From: PLanc-01 sp035342095
GTDB lineage: Bacteria; Planctomycetota; Phycisphaerae; Sedimentisphaerales; Anaerobacaceae
Reading direction: 5' to 3'
Assembly (NCBI GenBank): GCA_035342095.1
Contig: DAOQWL010000006.1
Location: 1-64,000 of the forward strand
DNA: 64,000 nucleotides
Shown: piece after piece, positions 23,450 to 32,521 of the stretch
How positions within the stretch are numbered: the first letter of the stretch is position 1
Layout: the number at the start of each line of letters is the position of its first letter
The notes under the pieces: generated by a model
Databases searched by the model: none
The model's input: only the letters and a program-made list of their open reading frames with translations
Told to the model about the DNA's origin: nothing
Translations under genes and position numbers: made by a program

Positions 23450-24702
23450 GGATGGAGGATCTCTGCATTATCGGGGCAGGCCCGGCGGGATTGACCGCTG
23501 CCATCCATGCGGCACAGAACCGTGCTGGCGTCCTGGTCCTGGAGACCAACACGACCGCCGGACGCAAGCTCCTGCTCACCGGCGGAGGGCGGTGTAACTT
23601 CACCCACGTGGGAGGACCGGAAGACCTCGCCAAGGCCTTCGGCAAGCCGGGACGCTTCCTGCGACAGGCGCTGTACGAGTTCGGGCCCGACCAGGTCAGG
23701 GAGTTCTTCCAGTGGCGCCAACTGCCCAGCACGGTCGAAGCGGACGGCTGTGTGTTTCCAATCAGCGACCAGGCGGCCGATATCCGCAACATCCTTGTCG
23801 CTGAAGCCATCCGCTTCGGCGTCCGCATCCGCTATCACTCGCACGTCGAGGATGTCGCTGCCGGCGACGATGGCTTCGTGATCCGCACGGCAGGGGGGCA
23901 GGTCCATGCCTCGCGAGTCATCCTGGCGACGGGCGGCCTGTCCTGGCCCCAGACGGGCTCCACAGGCGATGGGTACCGTTTTGCGGCACAGGTGGGCCAC
24001 ACCGTCATCGCGCCCAAGCCGGCGCTGGTGCCTCTGGTGGCACGGGAAACCTGGGTGAGCGAGCTGGCGGGCGTCTCTGTGGTGAACGTCAGACTGCGAG
24101 CGACCGTGGGCGCACACCTAGTCGTCTCCGCAGGCAATATGCTATTCACGCAGCGCGGCATCGGCGGGTCGGCGGCCCAGGACCTCAGCCGGCATGTGAC
24201 CGATGCGCTCTTCGACGGGCAGTGCGGTATCCGCGTCGAGATCGATCTTCTGCCCGATCTGGACGAGGCACAGTTGGATCGGCAGTTGCAGCAGGGATTG
24301 CAGGCCCAGGCGAAGAAGACCGTCGCGAACGTCTTATCGGAGTGCCTGTTGCTGCCGCGACAGGTCTCGCAGACGCTGTGCCTGCTCGCGGGCTGTGCCC
24401 AGGACGGGCAGGCCGGCCAGCTCCCGCACACCGTGCGCAAACACTTGATCCGGACGATCAAGCGATTGCCTCTGTCCATCACAGGCACCGAGCCGATCTC
24501 CAAGGCCACGGTCACGCGAGGCGGTGTCAGCCGGGACCAGATCGATCCCAAGACCCTGCAATCGAAGGTCCGGCCGGGCCTGTTCTTCGCGGGCGAAGTG
24601 ATCGACCTGGATGGTCCCTGCGGCGGCTACAACCTCCAGATGTGCTGGTCCACCGGCGCCCTGGCGGGCCGCTCAGCAGCCTCGCTTGTAGTGACGCCGT
24701 GA
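23446..24702 (+). CDS. BaiN/HI0933-family flavoprotein
   Basis: A 418-aa FAD protein. It has the Rossmann start LCIIGAGPAGLTAAIHAAQN, then GRKLLLTGGGRCNFTH, the family hallmark, VILATGGLSWPQTGSTGDGY in the middle and the ending LFFAGEVIDLDGPCGGYNLQ. The family contains BaiN, a bile-acid reductase, and many uncharacterised members, so the substrate cannot be inferred. Start is GTG at 23446 or ATG at 23452; both are within a few bases of the preceding stop codon. The last codons (GTA GTG ACG CCG TGA) coincide with the beginning of a dispersed repeat at 24688. Confidence 0.92.
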   Translation: MRMEDLCIIGAGPAGLTAAIHAAQNRAGVLVLETNTTAGRKLLLTGGGRCNFTHVGGPEDLAKAFGKPGRFLRQALYEFGPDQVREFFQWRQLPSTVEADGCVFPISDQAADIRNILVAEAIRFGVRIRYHSHVEDVAAGDDGFVIRTAGGQVHASRVILATGGLSWPQTGSTGDGYRFAAQVGHTVIAPKPALVPLVARETWVSELAGVSVVNVRLRATVGAHLVVSAGNMLFTQRGIGGSAAQDLSRHVTDALFDGQCGIRVEIDLLPDLDEAQLDRQLQQGLQAQAKKTVANVLSECLLLPRQVSQTLCLLAGCAQDGQAGQLPHTVRKHLIRTIKRLPLSITGTEPISKATVTRGGVSRDQIDPKTLQSKVRPGLFFAGEVIDLDGPCGGYNLQMCWSTGALAGRSAASLVVTP

Positions 24703-24766
24703 GGCGTTTTGTGGCATGGGCGCCCCGCCCATGCAGTCGGAATCACGGGCAAGATGCCCGTGCTAC
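24688..24766. repeat. Composite of two dispersed repeats (GTAGTGACGCC; GGGCAAGATGCCC)
   Basis: GTAGTGACGCCGTGAGGCGT (24688-24707) matches the left arms of the repeats at 54473 and 58297. It runs into CATGGGCGCCCCGCCCATG (a hairpin) and then TCACGGGCAAGATGCCCGTG followed by CTAC, which is related to 28802-28825. The first part supplies the stop codon of the BaiN-type gene. Confidence 0.7.
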
Positions 24767-24863
24767 TGGGCCGTCACCGGCACACCGCGAACCTCTGCGT
24801 CCGCAGCCTGTGTAGTACGCCGTCCACGTCAATTCGGTAGGCAGCCTATCGGCGTATGGCCTG

Positions 24864-24915
24864 TTCAGAGTTCCGCGTTTACGCGGTCTCAATCCGCCTG
24901 AAGGCGGAACTCCAA
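24864..24915 (+). repeat. Dispersed palindrome, GAGTTCCGCGTTTACGCGG family, copy 1
   Basis: GAGTTCCGCGTTTACGCGGT is followed by CCGCCTGAAGGCGGAACTCC, each half itself palindromic. Copies 2 and 3 are at 26908-26960 and 57539-57593 in the opposite orientation. Confidence 0.8.
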
Positions 24916-24987
24916 ACGGTGTCCGCGGCTTTTGCCCACCACTTCTGGATGGACGGCGTAGCAGGCTGTGCTGTGCACACCTTCTGG

Positions 24988-25809
24988 CTACTTCGTCGCC
25001 GGCTTGTAGTACTCCATTGCCTCGGGGAGCAGTTCCTGGAGCGCCTTGATCCGGCTGGCACCGGCCGGGTGTGTGCTGAGGAATGCCGGCGTCGAGGACC
25101 CCTCTCCCTTCGCAGCCGACATCCGCTGCCAGAAGGTCACGGCCTCGTGGGGATCGTAGCCGGCCATGGCCATGAAGATCGTACCCAGGCGATCCGCTTC
25201 GTACTCGTGCTTGCGGCTATAGGGCAGGAGAACTCCGACCTGCGAGCCCACGGTGAAGGCGCTCGTGAAGATGCTCCTGGTCGCCTCCGGCTGATTTTTC
25301 AAGGCGGTGGACAGCGCCACGCTGCCCAACTGAACCGCCAACTGCTGGCTCATCCGCTCCGACCCGTGCTTGGCATAGACGTGGGCGATCTCGTGACCCA
25401 CCACGACCGCCAGTCCCGCTTCGTTCTGCGTCAGGGGCAGGATGCCCGTATAGACGACGACCTTGCCGCCGGGCATGGCGAACGCGTTGACGTTCGGGTC
25501 ATCGACGAGATTGAATTCCCACTCGTAGCTTGCGAACGGGTCCTCGCCGCCGGTCTCCTTGGAGTACCGGCTCACGGCATTGCGGATGTTCTCCCCGACG
25601 CGTTTGACCATCGCGCTCTTGGTCGCGTCGGTGCTCAGCTTACTCTCTTTGATGAACGTGCCATACTGCTCGATGCTCATCGAGTTGATGATTGAGTCCG
25701 GCATGAAGTTCAACTGCCGCCGGCCCGTGATCCCCACCTCCGAGCAGCCCGCCAACACGAACGACAGACCCAGCAACGCAACGATGACCAGACTTCCCTT
25801 CTTCTTCAT
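24988..25809 (-). CDS. M48-family metalloprotease lipoprotein
   Basis: About 273 aa. The ATG at 25809 gives a lipoprotein signal MKKKGSLVIVALLGLSFVLA ending in LAGC. The zinc protease site is AVVVGHEIAHVYAKHGSERM (H-E-x-x-H), with the third ligand Glu in SRKHEYEADRLG. The region VDDPNVNAFAMPGGKVVVYT is also typical of M48 peptidases of the LoiP/YcaL/BepA type. It is expected to be a periplasmic, membrane-tethered protease with a role in envelope protein quality control. It lacks the C-terminal TPR domain of BepA. It ends at STHPAGASRIKALQELLPEA, the usual M48C finish. Confidence 0.93.
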   Translation of the reverse strand: MKKKGSLVIVALLGLSFVLAGCSEVGITGRRQLNFMPDSIINSMSIEQYGTFIKESKLSTDATKSAMVKRVGENIRNAVSRYSKETGGEDPFASYEWEFNLVDDPNVNAFAMPGGKVVVYTGILPLTQNEAGLAVVVGHEIAHVYAKHGSERMSQQLAVQLGSVALSTALKNQPEATRSIFTSAFTVGSQVGVLLPYSRKHEYEADRLGTIFMAMAGYDPHEAVTFWQRMSAAKGEGSSTPAFLSTHPAGASRIKALQELLPEAMEYYKPATK

Positions 25810-26137
25810 AGCGATGCTCCTTGTATCCACCAAAGCTCCCGAGCGCAATCAGAAACGACAGCATGCATTCCTCACGCTCAGGCAGTACCATTAAGCCCGT
25901 TCGGAGGCTCCGATGCAAGGAATTTCCTTGCCCCGATGGAGTCTCAGCAGCAACCGTCGTGTTGTCTGCTCCAATGCGATGGAGTCGATCATCCTTGTAT
26001 TTCGGGAGTCAGAGTCCGGATTTGCGAGGATGATCTTGCCCCGGCCTGTTGTCAGGTGTACGATCCTTCCCGGTTTCTGCCTGCGAACGAGAGACTCGAA
26101 GCAGGCAGGGCATGGATTCTCTCGATGGGAGGTCGAG
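25810..26137. other. Intergenic region between divergent protease and sirtuin genes
   Basis: No supported gene. The CAAGGAATTTCCTTG palindrome at 25916-25930 is the only structure seen. Promoters for both neighbours should be here but no strong box pair was found. Confidence 0.4.
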
Positions 26138-26866
26138 GTGACTGACCGAATCGACATCGCGGCATATGAACGCATCGTCATCCTCACGGGGGCGGGGGTT
26201 TCTGCCGCATCGGGTCTCGACACCTTCCGCGGTCACGGCGGCCTATGGAAGCAATTCGACCCGGAAGCCTGCGCCACCGCGACCGCTCTGCACACCGATC
26301 CCCTCCGCGTCTGGCGACTCATCAGCTTCATGCGACGGGCCGCAAAGACAGCCAAGCCCAATCCGGCCCATCAGGCGATCGCCGCCCTCCAGGACAAGCT
26401 GACCGCGACACAATCCCTGACGGTGGTGACTCAGAACATCGACGGCCTGCACCAGAGAGCGGGAAGTCCCGGCGTGATCGAGCTGCACGGCCGCCTGAGT
26501 CACACCCGCTGCATGAATCCACGATGTGCTGTGATGCCCTTCGAGGACTGGGACCTCTACGAGACGGAGGTCCCCCATTGCGAGAGGTGTGGGGCAGTCC
26601 TGCGTCCCGACGTCGTGCTCTTCGAGGAGATGCTGCCCCCAGACGCCTACCGTGCCTGCGACGACGCGGTGAATGCGTGTGACCTCTTCCTGGCGGTGGG
26701 GACCTCCTGCACGGTCCATCCCGCCTGCGACTTCGTCTTCACGGCCAAGGACCATGGAGCCCGAGCGATCCTCGTCAACCTGGAGCCGCCGGAGAATGCA
26801 GCGGATGTCTTTGACGAAATCCACCTCGGCCCAGCAGAGGAACTCCTCCCGGCGTTGCTGGGGTAG
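26138..26866 (+). CDS. Sirtuin, NAD-dependent protein deacylase
   Basis: About 242 aa. GTG at 26138 has GGGAGG 5 bases upstream. NAD-binding motifs are ILTGAGVSAASGLDTFRG near the N-terminus and VVTQNIDGLHQRAGS, followed by the catalytic His in VIELHGRLSHTRC. The zinc module is CMNPRC (C-x4-C) and CERCG (C-x2-C). Later motifs are RPDVVLFEEMLP and LFLAVGTSCTVHPACDF. This is the CobB/Sir2 class II-III pattern (single-domain, no fusion), so a metabolic or regulatory deacetylase/desuccinylase is more likely than a defence SIR2 NADase. It lacks the Y-x-x-R pair usual for desuccinylases in the region I could inspect, which favours deacetylase, with low certainty. Confidence 0.93.
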   Translation: MTDRIDIAAYERIVILTGAGVSAASGLDTFRGHGGLWKQFDPEACATATALHTDPLRVWRLISFMRRAAKTAKPNPAHQAIAALQDKLTATQSLTVVTQNIDGLHQRAGSPGVIELHGRLSHTRCMNPRCAVMPFEDWDLYETEVPHCERCGAVLRPDVVLFEEMLPPDAYRACDDAVNACDLFLAVGTSCTVHPACDFVFTAKDHGARAILVNLEPPENAADVFDEIHLGPAEELLPALLG

Positions 26867-26907
26867 CGAACCGTCATCAGCACACGCGAGCCATGCCTCC
26901 ACGAGGC

Positions 26908-26960
26908 TTGGAGTCCCGCCTTCAGGTGATTCAGGACCGCGTAAACGCTGAACTCCGAAC
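26908..26960 (-). repeat. Dispersed palindrome, GAGTTCCGCGTTTACGCGG family, copy 2
   Basis: Contains GGAGTCCCGCCTTCAGGTGA and GGACCGCGTAAACGCTGAAC. It lies between the sirtuin and the MntA-like gene, in the orientation opposite to copy 1. Confidence 0.75.
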
Positions 26961-26988
26961 AGACATCCACCCGCCGACAAAGATCATC

Positions 26989-27018
26989 TTGACCTAGCCC
27001 CTCTGAGGAGTGTACGAT
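26989..27018 (+). promoter_or_regulatory. Promoter candidate of the mntA-hepT pair, with inverted repeat
   Basis: TTGACC (26989-26994), 18-base spacer, TACGAT (27013-27018). GAGGAGTGTACGATCCTC (27005-27022) is an inverted repeat (5 bp arms) over the -10 box, a plausible autoregulatory site. Confidence 0.5.
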
Positions 27019-27036
27019 CCTCTTTGAGGTATGCCT

Positions 27037-27342
27037 ATGAATGGGAAGATCACAATAGACAAGGACAAAGTCGCCGACTTCTGCCGCCGGCACCATATCC
27101 TGCGGTTGGCGATTTTCGGCTCCGCCCTGAGAGACGATTTCAAACCTGATAGTGATGTCGATATACTCGTAGACTTCGAACCGGGTCATGTGCCCGGGTT
27201 CTTTCGACTGTTCGACATGGAGGAGGAACTCTCCACCCTGTTTGGCGGCCGGAAGATAGACCTACGAACACCCCAGGACCTAAGTCGTTACTTCCGCGAC
27301 AGGGTCGTGGCCCAGGCAGAGGTGCAATATGCACATGGATGA
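27037..27342 (+). CDS. MntA-type nucleotidyltransferase antitoxin
   Basis: About 101 aa (ATG 27037; ATG 27031 also possible). It contains the minimal nucleotidyltransferase motif FGSALRDDFKPDSDVDILVD: G28-S29, ten residues, then D40-x-D42 (GSX10DXD). MntA proteins of this type AMPylate the tyrosine next to the active site of their HepT toxin partner and so silence it. Here the neighbour begins inside the last codons (14-base overlap), the usual MntA-HepT gene coupling, with antitoxin first. The gene and its partner are visibly less GC-rich than surrounding genes, as often seen with horizontally moved toxin-antitoxin loci. Confidence 0.9.
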   Translation: MNGKITIDKDKVADFCRRHHILRLAIFGSALRDDFKPDSDVDILVDFEPGHVPGFFRLFDMEEELSTLFGGRKIDLRTPQDLSRYFRDRVVAQAEVQYAHG

Positions 27343-28129
27343 CCAGACTCGGCTTGGTCACATGTGCGACGCCGCTCGTGAAGCGATGGAAATGGCACGT
27401 GGTCAGACGAGAGGTGACCTGGATACAGACCGCAAGCTGTGTTTGTCGCTGGTCCATCTGCTCGAGATCATCGGCGAGGCTGCGAAAGGAGTCTCGCCCG
27501 AGTTCCGGCGGAAGCACCCCGATCTGCCATGGAAGAAGATCGCAGGGCTGCGGGATCGCCTGATCCACGGGTATTTCGATGTAAACCTCGATATCGTATG
27601 GCAGACGGTCACAGAGGACCTGCCGCACTTTCCTTCCGCTCGCCAGTTCGAGGACCCGTTCGAGGGCGCTGTTGCTGTGCTGGCGCACGACTTCCCTACT
27701 GATCCTCGTTACCCTGATCTCGACTATCCAGATCGAGCGTTTGAAGAACTGCGCCGACTCACAAAAATCAACTGCTGGCACTGTGCCGACTACGAGAGCG
27801 CCGCGATGTGGAAGCTTTATGCCAGTAATCGTATGGGAGTCGCTGTTAGAACCTCGGCCGAGCGATTGAGGACCGCACTCCAGCCGTTTCGATTGGCTCC
27901 ACGATTTGGCGAAGAGGAACCCTATTGGGGCAGGGTCAGGTATGTAGACCTCCATACCGAAAGACTCCGTGTTGGCATGGAGCACAGATTCTTCTACAAG
28001 CACCGAGCATTCGAATGGGAGCGAGAGTTCCGTGTTGTCATTTCTCTCCGTATGGCCGAAGAATGGGCCGTTCCGGTGCCCGCAGACGGCATTGATGTCC
28101 CTTTTGATCCTGACAGACAGACTGATTGA
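27329..28129 (+). CDS. HepT-type HEPN toxin fused to a DUF2971-like domain
   Basis: A 266-aa protein, more than twice the 110-140 residues of a HepT. Residues 1-100 are a HepT/DUF86 HEPN domain: helices around LCLSLVHLLEIIGEAAKGVS and the active motif LRDRLIHGYFD, giving R75-x4-H80-x-Y82 (RX4HXY). At residue 101, right after VTEDLPH, the sequence changes to FPSARQFEDPFEGAVAVLAH, then INCWHCADYESAAMWKLYAS, GVAVRTSAERL, YWGRVRYVDL and FFYKHRAFEWEREFRVV. That series (F-x-D-P-F-E-G; S-x-x-M-W-x-x-Y; G-V-x-V; V-x-Y; K-x-x-x-W-x-x-E-x-E-F-R) is the DUF2971 pattern. HEPN toxins of this kind are RNases or nucleases regulated by MntA; the function of DUF2971 is not established. Confidence 0.85.
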   Translation: MHMDDQTRLGHMCDAAREAMEMARGQTRGDLDTDRKLCLSLVHLLEIIGEAAKGVSPEFRRKHPDLPWKKIAGLRDRLIHGYFDVNLDIVWQTVTEDLPHFPSARQFEDPFEGAVAVLAHDFPTDPRYPDLDYPDRAFEELRRLTKINCWHCADYESAAMWKLYASNRMGVAVRTSAERLRTALQPFRLAPRFGEEEPYWGRVRYVDLHTERLRVGMEHRFFYKHRAFEWEREFRVVISLRMAEEWAVPVPADGIDVPFDPDRQTD

Positions 28130-28261
28130 GTGCATTTACCTCGGGCCGGAACTTTGCAGTATAGACCGGGAGGCAATCCATCAAGCTTGCGCAGCCGTTG
28201 GCCTAAAGGCACCTCTTGTGACTTCCACCCTACTCGGTAGGCCGCGGTAAACCTGAGACAG

Positions 28262-28630
28262 TCAAAGGATGGAGAGCAGTTCTGCTCTCCGACTTCGCGC
28301 TGGGCCCGTCCATCCGGCGTTTTCATAGAGGACTCTTCCTTCCAGCGAAGCGGGTCGGGCGATGGTGCCGGGGATCTGCCGGTCTCGCTCGTACTCCTCC
28401 GGCGTCAGAACGACGATGTCTCTCGCCAGTCTCAGGCCCCACAAAGCCCGGTCCATGGCCAGCGTCAGCGATCTGCGGCCGTCGGCGACTTCGCATACCA
28501 CGAGGATATCCACGTCGCTGCGGTCATCGGCTGTGCCTCGGGCCTGGGAGCCGAAGAGGATAATCTTGTCGGGATGAAAACCACCCACCAGACGGCGTTT
28601 CACCTCATTCAATGTTTCGTCGCTGATCAT
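28262..28630 (-). CDS. Unpaired MntA-like nucleotidyltransferase
   Basis: About 122 aa. It has FGSQARGTADDRSDVDILV, again GSX10DXD, followed by a helix region RSLTLAMDRALWGLRLARDI and VVLTPEEYERDRQIPGTIAR, the pattern of MntA-like proteins that normally precede a HEPN partner. No HEPN gene lies downstream on the same strand: the next gene in that direction is the tail of the HepT-DUF2971 gene on the opposite strand. A GTG start at 28651 directly after AGGAG is an alternative to the ATG at 28630. It may be an orphan antitoxin, or a relic of a second module, or may act on the convergent toxin. Confidence 0.85.
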   Translation of the reverse strand: MISDETLNEVKRRLVGGFHPDKIILFGSQARGTADDRSDVDILVVCEVADGRRSLTLAMDRALWGLRLARDIVVLTPEEYERDRQIPGTIARPASLEGRVLYENAGWTGPARSRRAELLSIL

Positions 28631-28724
28631 ACCTGTATTGTAGGAACCCACCTCCTGATCTGCAAGGACCTTGTCGTTGTCGTGCGAGGAGACGCGACCG
28701 ACGAAGAGGGGTCGTCCGAATTTG

Positions 28725-28786
28725 CCTTGCCGTCATGCTATTGGTCCAAAGCGCCAAATGCCAGGGGTTTGGGGACAGAGTCTCCA
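28725..28786 (+). repeat. Dispersed repeat, CATGCTATTGG family, copy B
   Basis: CATGCTATTGGTCCAAAGCG is followed by CCAGGGGTTTGGGGACAGAG. It lies between mutS and the orphan MntA-like gene. Confidence 0.75.
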
Positions 28787-28801
28787 AGATAGAACTGCGA
28801 G

Positions 28802-28821
28802 TCATGGGCAAGATGCCCATG

Positions 28822-28825
<4 letters not shown>
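28802..28825. repeat. ATGGGCAAGATGCCCAT palindrome overlapping the mutS stop
   Basis: The palindrome TCATGGGCAAGATGCCCATG is followed by CTAC, whose complement TAG is the mutS stop codon. Related to 24743-24766. On the mutS strand it forms a hairpin just past the stop and may end the transcript, although no T-run follows. Confidence 0.65.
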
Positions 28826-31458
<2,633 letters not shown>

Positions 31459-31466
31459 ACGGCCCG

Positions 31467-31494
31467 ATTATACCCGCCCGGGAGGGTTTCTCAA
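31467..31494 (-). promoter_or_regulatory. Promoter of mutS, nearly leaderless
   Basis: Minus strand: TTGAGA (31489-31494), 16-base spacer, TATAAT (31467-31472). The transcription start should be near 31460, and the ATG is at 31458. Confidence 0.6.
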
Positions 31495-31540
31495 TTGCCT
31501 CGCCGGAGGTCGAGGAGCCGGGCCATCTTCGCCTTGGGTC

Positions 31541-31570
31541 TTGACGAAGACCGTGTTCAGGAGATAAACT
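31541..31570 (+). promoter_or_regulatory. Promoter candidate for the DUF1080 gene
   Basis: TTGACG (31541-31546), 18-base spacer, TAAACT (31565-31570), about 55 bases before the ATG at 31625. Confidence 0.5.
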
Positions 31571-31624
31571 GGTTAAATGAATCACGATCTTCATACACGT
31601 GATCGGATCCGGAGGAGTGATGAC

Positions 31625-32293
31625 ATGAATGGGACGAAAGCGATTTCCGCAGTGCTGCTGCTGGCGGTGGCCTTGGGGGCCGGCTCCTGCTCGCGCTGGC
31701 ATGTGCGCGAGGACTGGTCGCTCGCTCTCGCAGGCGGCGACGACCTGCTCTCGACCGGCCTGATCGGCTGGCAGCAGATCGGCGGGGCGCAGGGGACGTG
31801 GCGCTTCCGGGATGGCGTCCTGTTCACCGAGGGGCAGGACGGCGGGTGGCTGGCGACGCTCCGCCGGTATGACGACTTCCGGCTGTCGCTTCAGTTCCGC
31901 GTCTCCCCTGGGGGCAACAGCGGGGTTTTTATCCGCTCGCCTCTGGAGGGCGATCCCGCCTACGCGGGCATGGAAATCCAGATCCTGGACGACTACGCCG
32001 AGCAATGGCGGGACCTGAACCCGTACCAGTACACCGGGAGCATTTACGACGTTCAGGCGCCGTCGGAGCGGGCGACAAAACAGGCAGGGCAATGGCAGAC
32101 GATGGTCATCACCGCCCGCGGGACGCGAATCAAAGTCGCCCTCAACGGCAGGAAGATCGTTGACACGGATGTGACGTACTATCCTTATAAGGCGGATGTA
32201 CACCCCGGCCTGACGCGCGATGGCGGGTATATCGGCCTGCAGAGTCACGGCAGCCGGGTCGAGTTCCGCAACGTGCGGATTCGGGGACTGTAG
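31625..32293 (+). CDS. DUF1080 secreted lipoprotein (3-keto-glycoside hydrolase-like)
   Basis: About 222 aa. GGAGGAG at 31610-31616 supports the ATG at 31625. A lipoprotein signal ends LGAGSC (Cys22). The mature jelly-roll domain has the DUF1080 sequence marks: WRFRDGVLFTEGQDGGWLAT, YDDFRLSLQFRVSPGGNSGV with FIRSPLEG, AGMEIQILDDYAEQW, TGSIYDV and the final DGGYIGLQSHGSRVEFRNVR. DUF1080 proteins include 3-keto-disaccharide hydrolases working with sugar 3-dehydrogenases of the Gfo/Idh/MocA family, three of which are encoded in this window, so a shared role in sugar breakdown is possible. Confidence 0.92.
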   Translation: MNGTKAISAVLLLAVALGAGSCSRWHVREDWSLALAGGDDLLSTGLIGWQQIGGAQGTWRFRDGVLFTEGQDGGWLATLRRYDDFRLSLQFRVSPGGNSGVFIRSPLEGDPAYAGMEIQILDDYAEQWRDLNPYQYTGSIYDVQAPSERATKQAGQWQTMVITARGTRIKVALNGRKIVDTDVTYYPYKADVHPGLTRDGGYIGLQSHGSRVEFRNVRIRGL

Positions 32294-32304
32294 GAGTCGG
32301 AATG

Positions 32305-32464
32305 ATCCGTGCGTGCGAAAGCACGCCGATCAGATCAAGGCGATTCGTCGGGATCAGCGACTAACATGAGGGCCGACGGATCGCTGCAAGCACCCCGACC
32401 CCCGACCGGGGTCGGATGAAGCCATGTACGGGAACGGGTGGTTGCATCCGCTCCCGTTTCTTTT
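32305..32464 (+). ncRNA. Candidate structured leader RNA with terminator upstream of ispH
   Basis: Helices that can be read directly: GCGTGC-GAAA-GCACGC (32311-32326, GNRA tetraloop); CGTCGG (32346-32351) with CCGACG (32373-32378); CAGCGA (32355-32360) with TCGCTG (32381-32386), which interleaves with the previous helix (pseudoknot or alternative fold); CCGACCCC (32395-32402) with GGGGTCGG (32408-32415); and a last hairpin at 32428-32457 followed by TTTCTTTT. The terminator lies 58 bases before the ispH ATG. No known riboswitch class was recognised. It could be a cis-regulatory RNA, a small RNA, or the 3' end of the DUF1080 message with chance helices. Confidence 0.45.
32428..32464 (+). terminator. 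Intrinsic terminator before ispH
   Basis: ACGGGA (32428-32433) pairs with TCCCGT (32452-32457), with further inner pairs CGGGT/ATCCG, then TTTCTTTT. Confidence 0.7.
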
Positions 32465-32521
32465 GGGTACGGTGGGCATGGACTCGAACCATCGTCCAGT
32501 CGGAGCAGTAGTGGGGGTTCT

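Noticed and set aside
26138..26866. SIR2 gene next to HepT/MntA as part of a defence system.
   Set aside because: It is a single-domain CobB-type sirtuin with zinc module and own ribosome site, separated by a repeat and a promoter from the toxin-antitoxin pair.
32161..32195. TTGACA near the end of the DUF1080 gene as promoter for ispH.
   Set aside because: Inside coding sequence, and the best -10 match (CCTTAT) is poor.
32370..32415. Resemblance to an SAH riboswitch (ATCGCTGCAAGC next to a hairpin).
   Set aside because: The conserved SAH aptamer core and the matching 3' strand are absent, and ispH is not an SAH-related gene.
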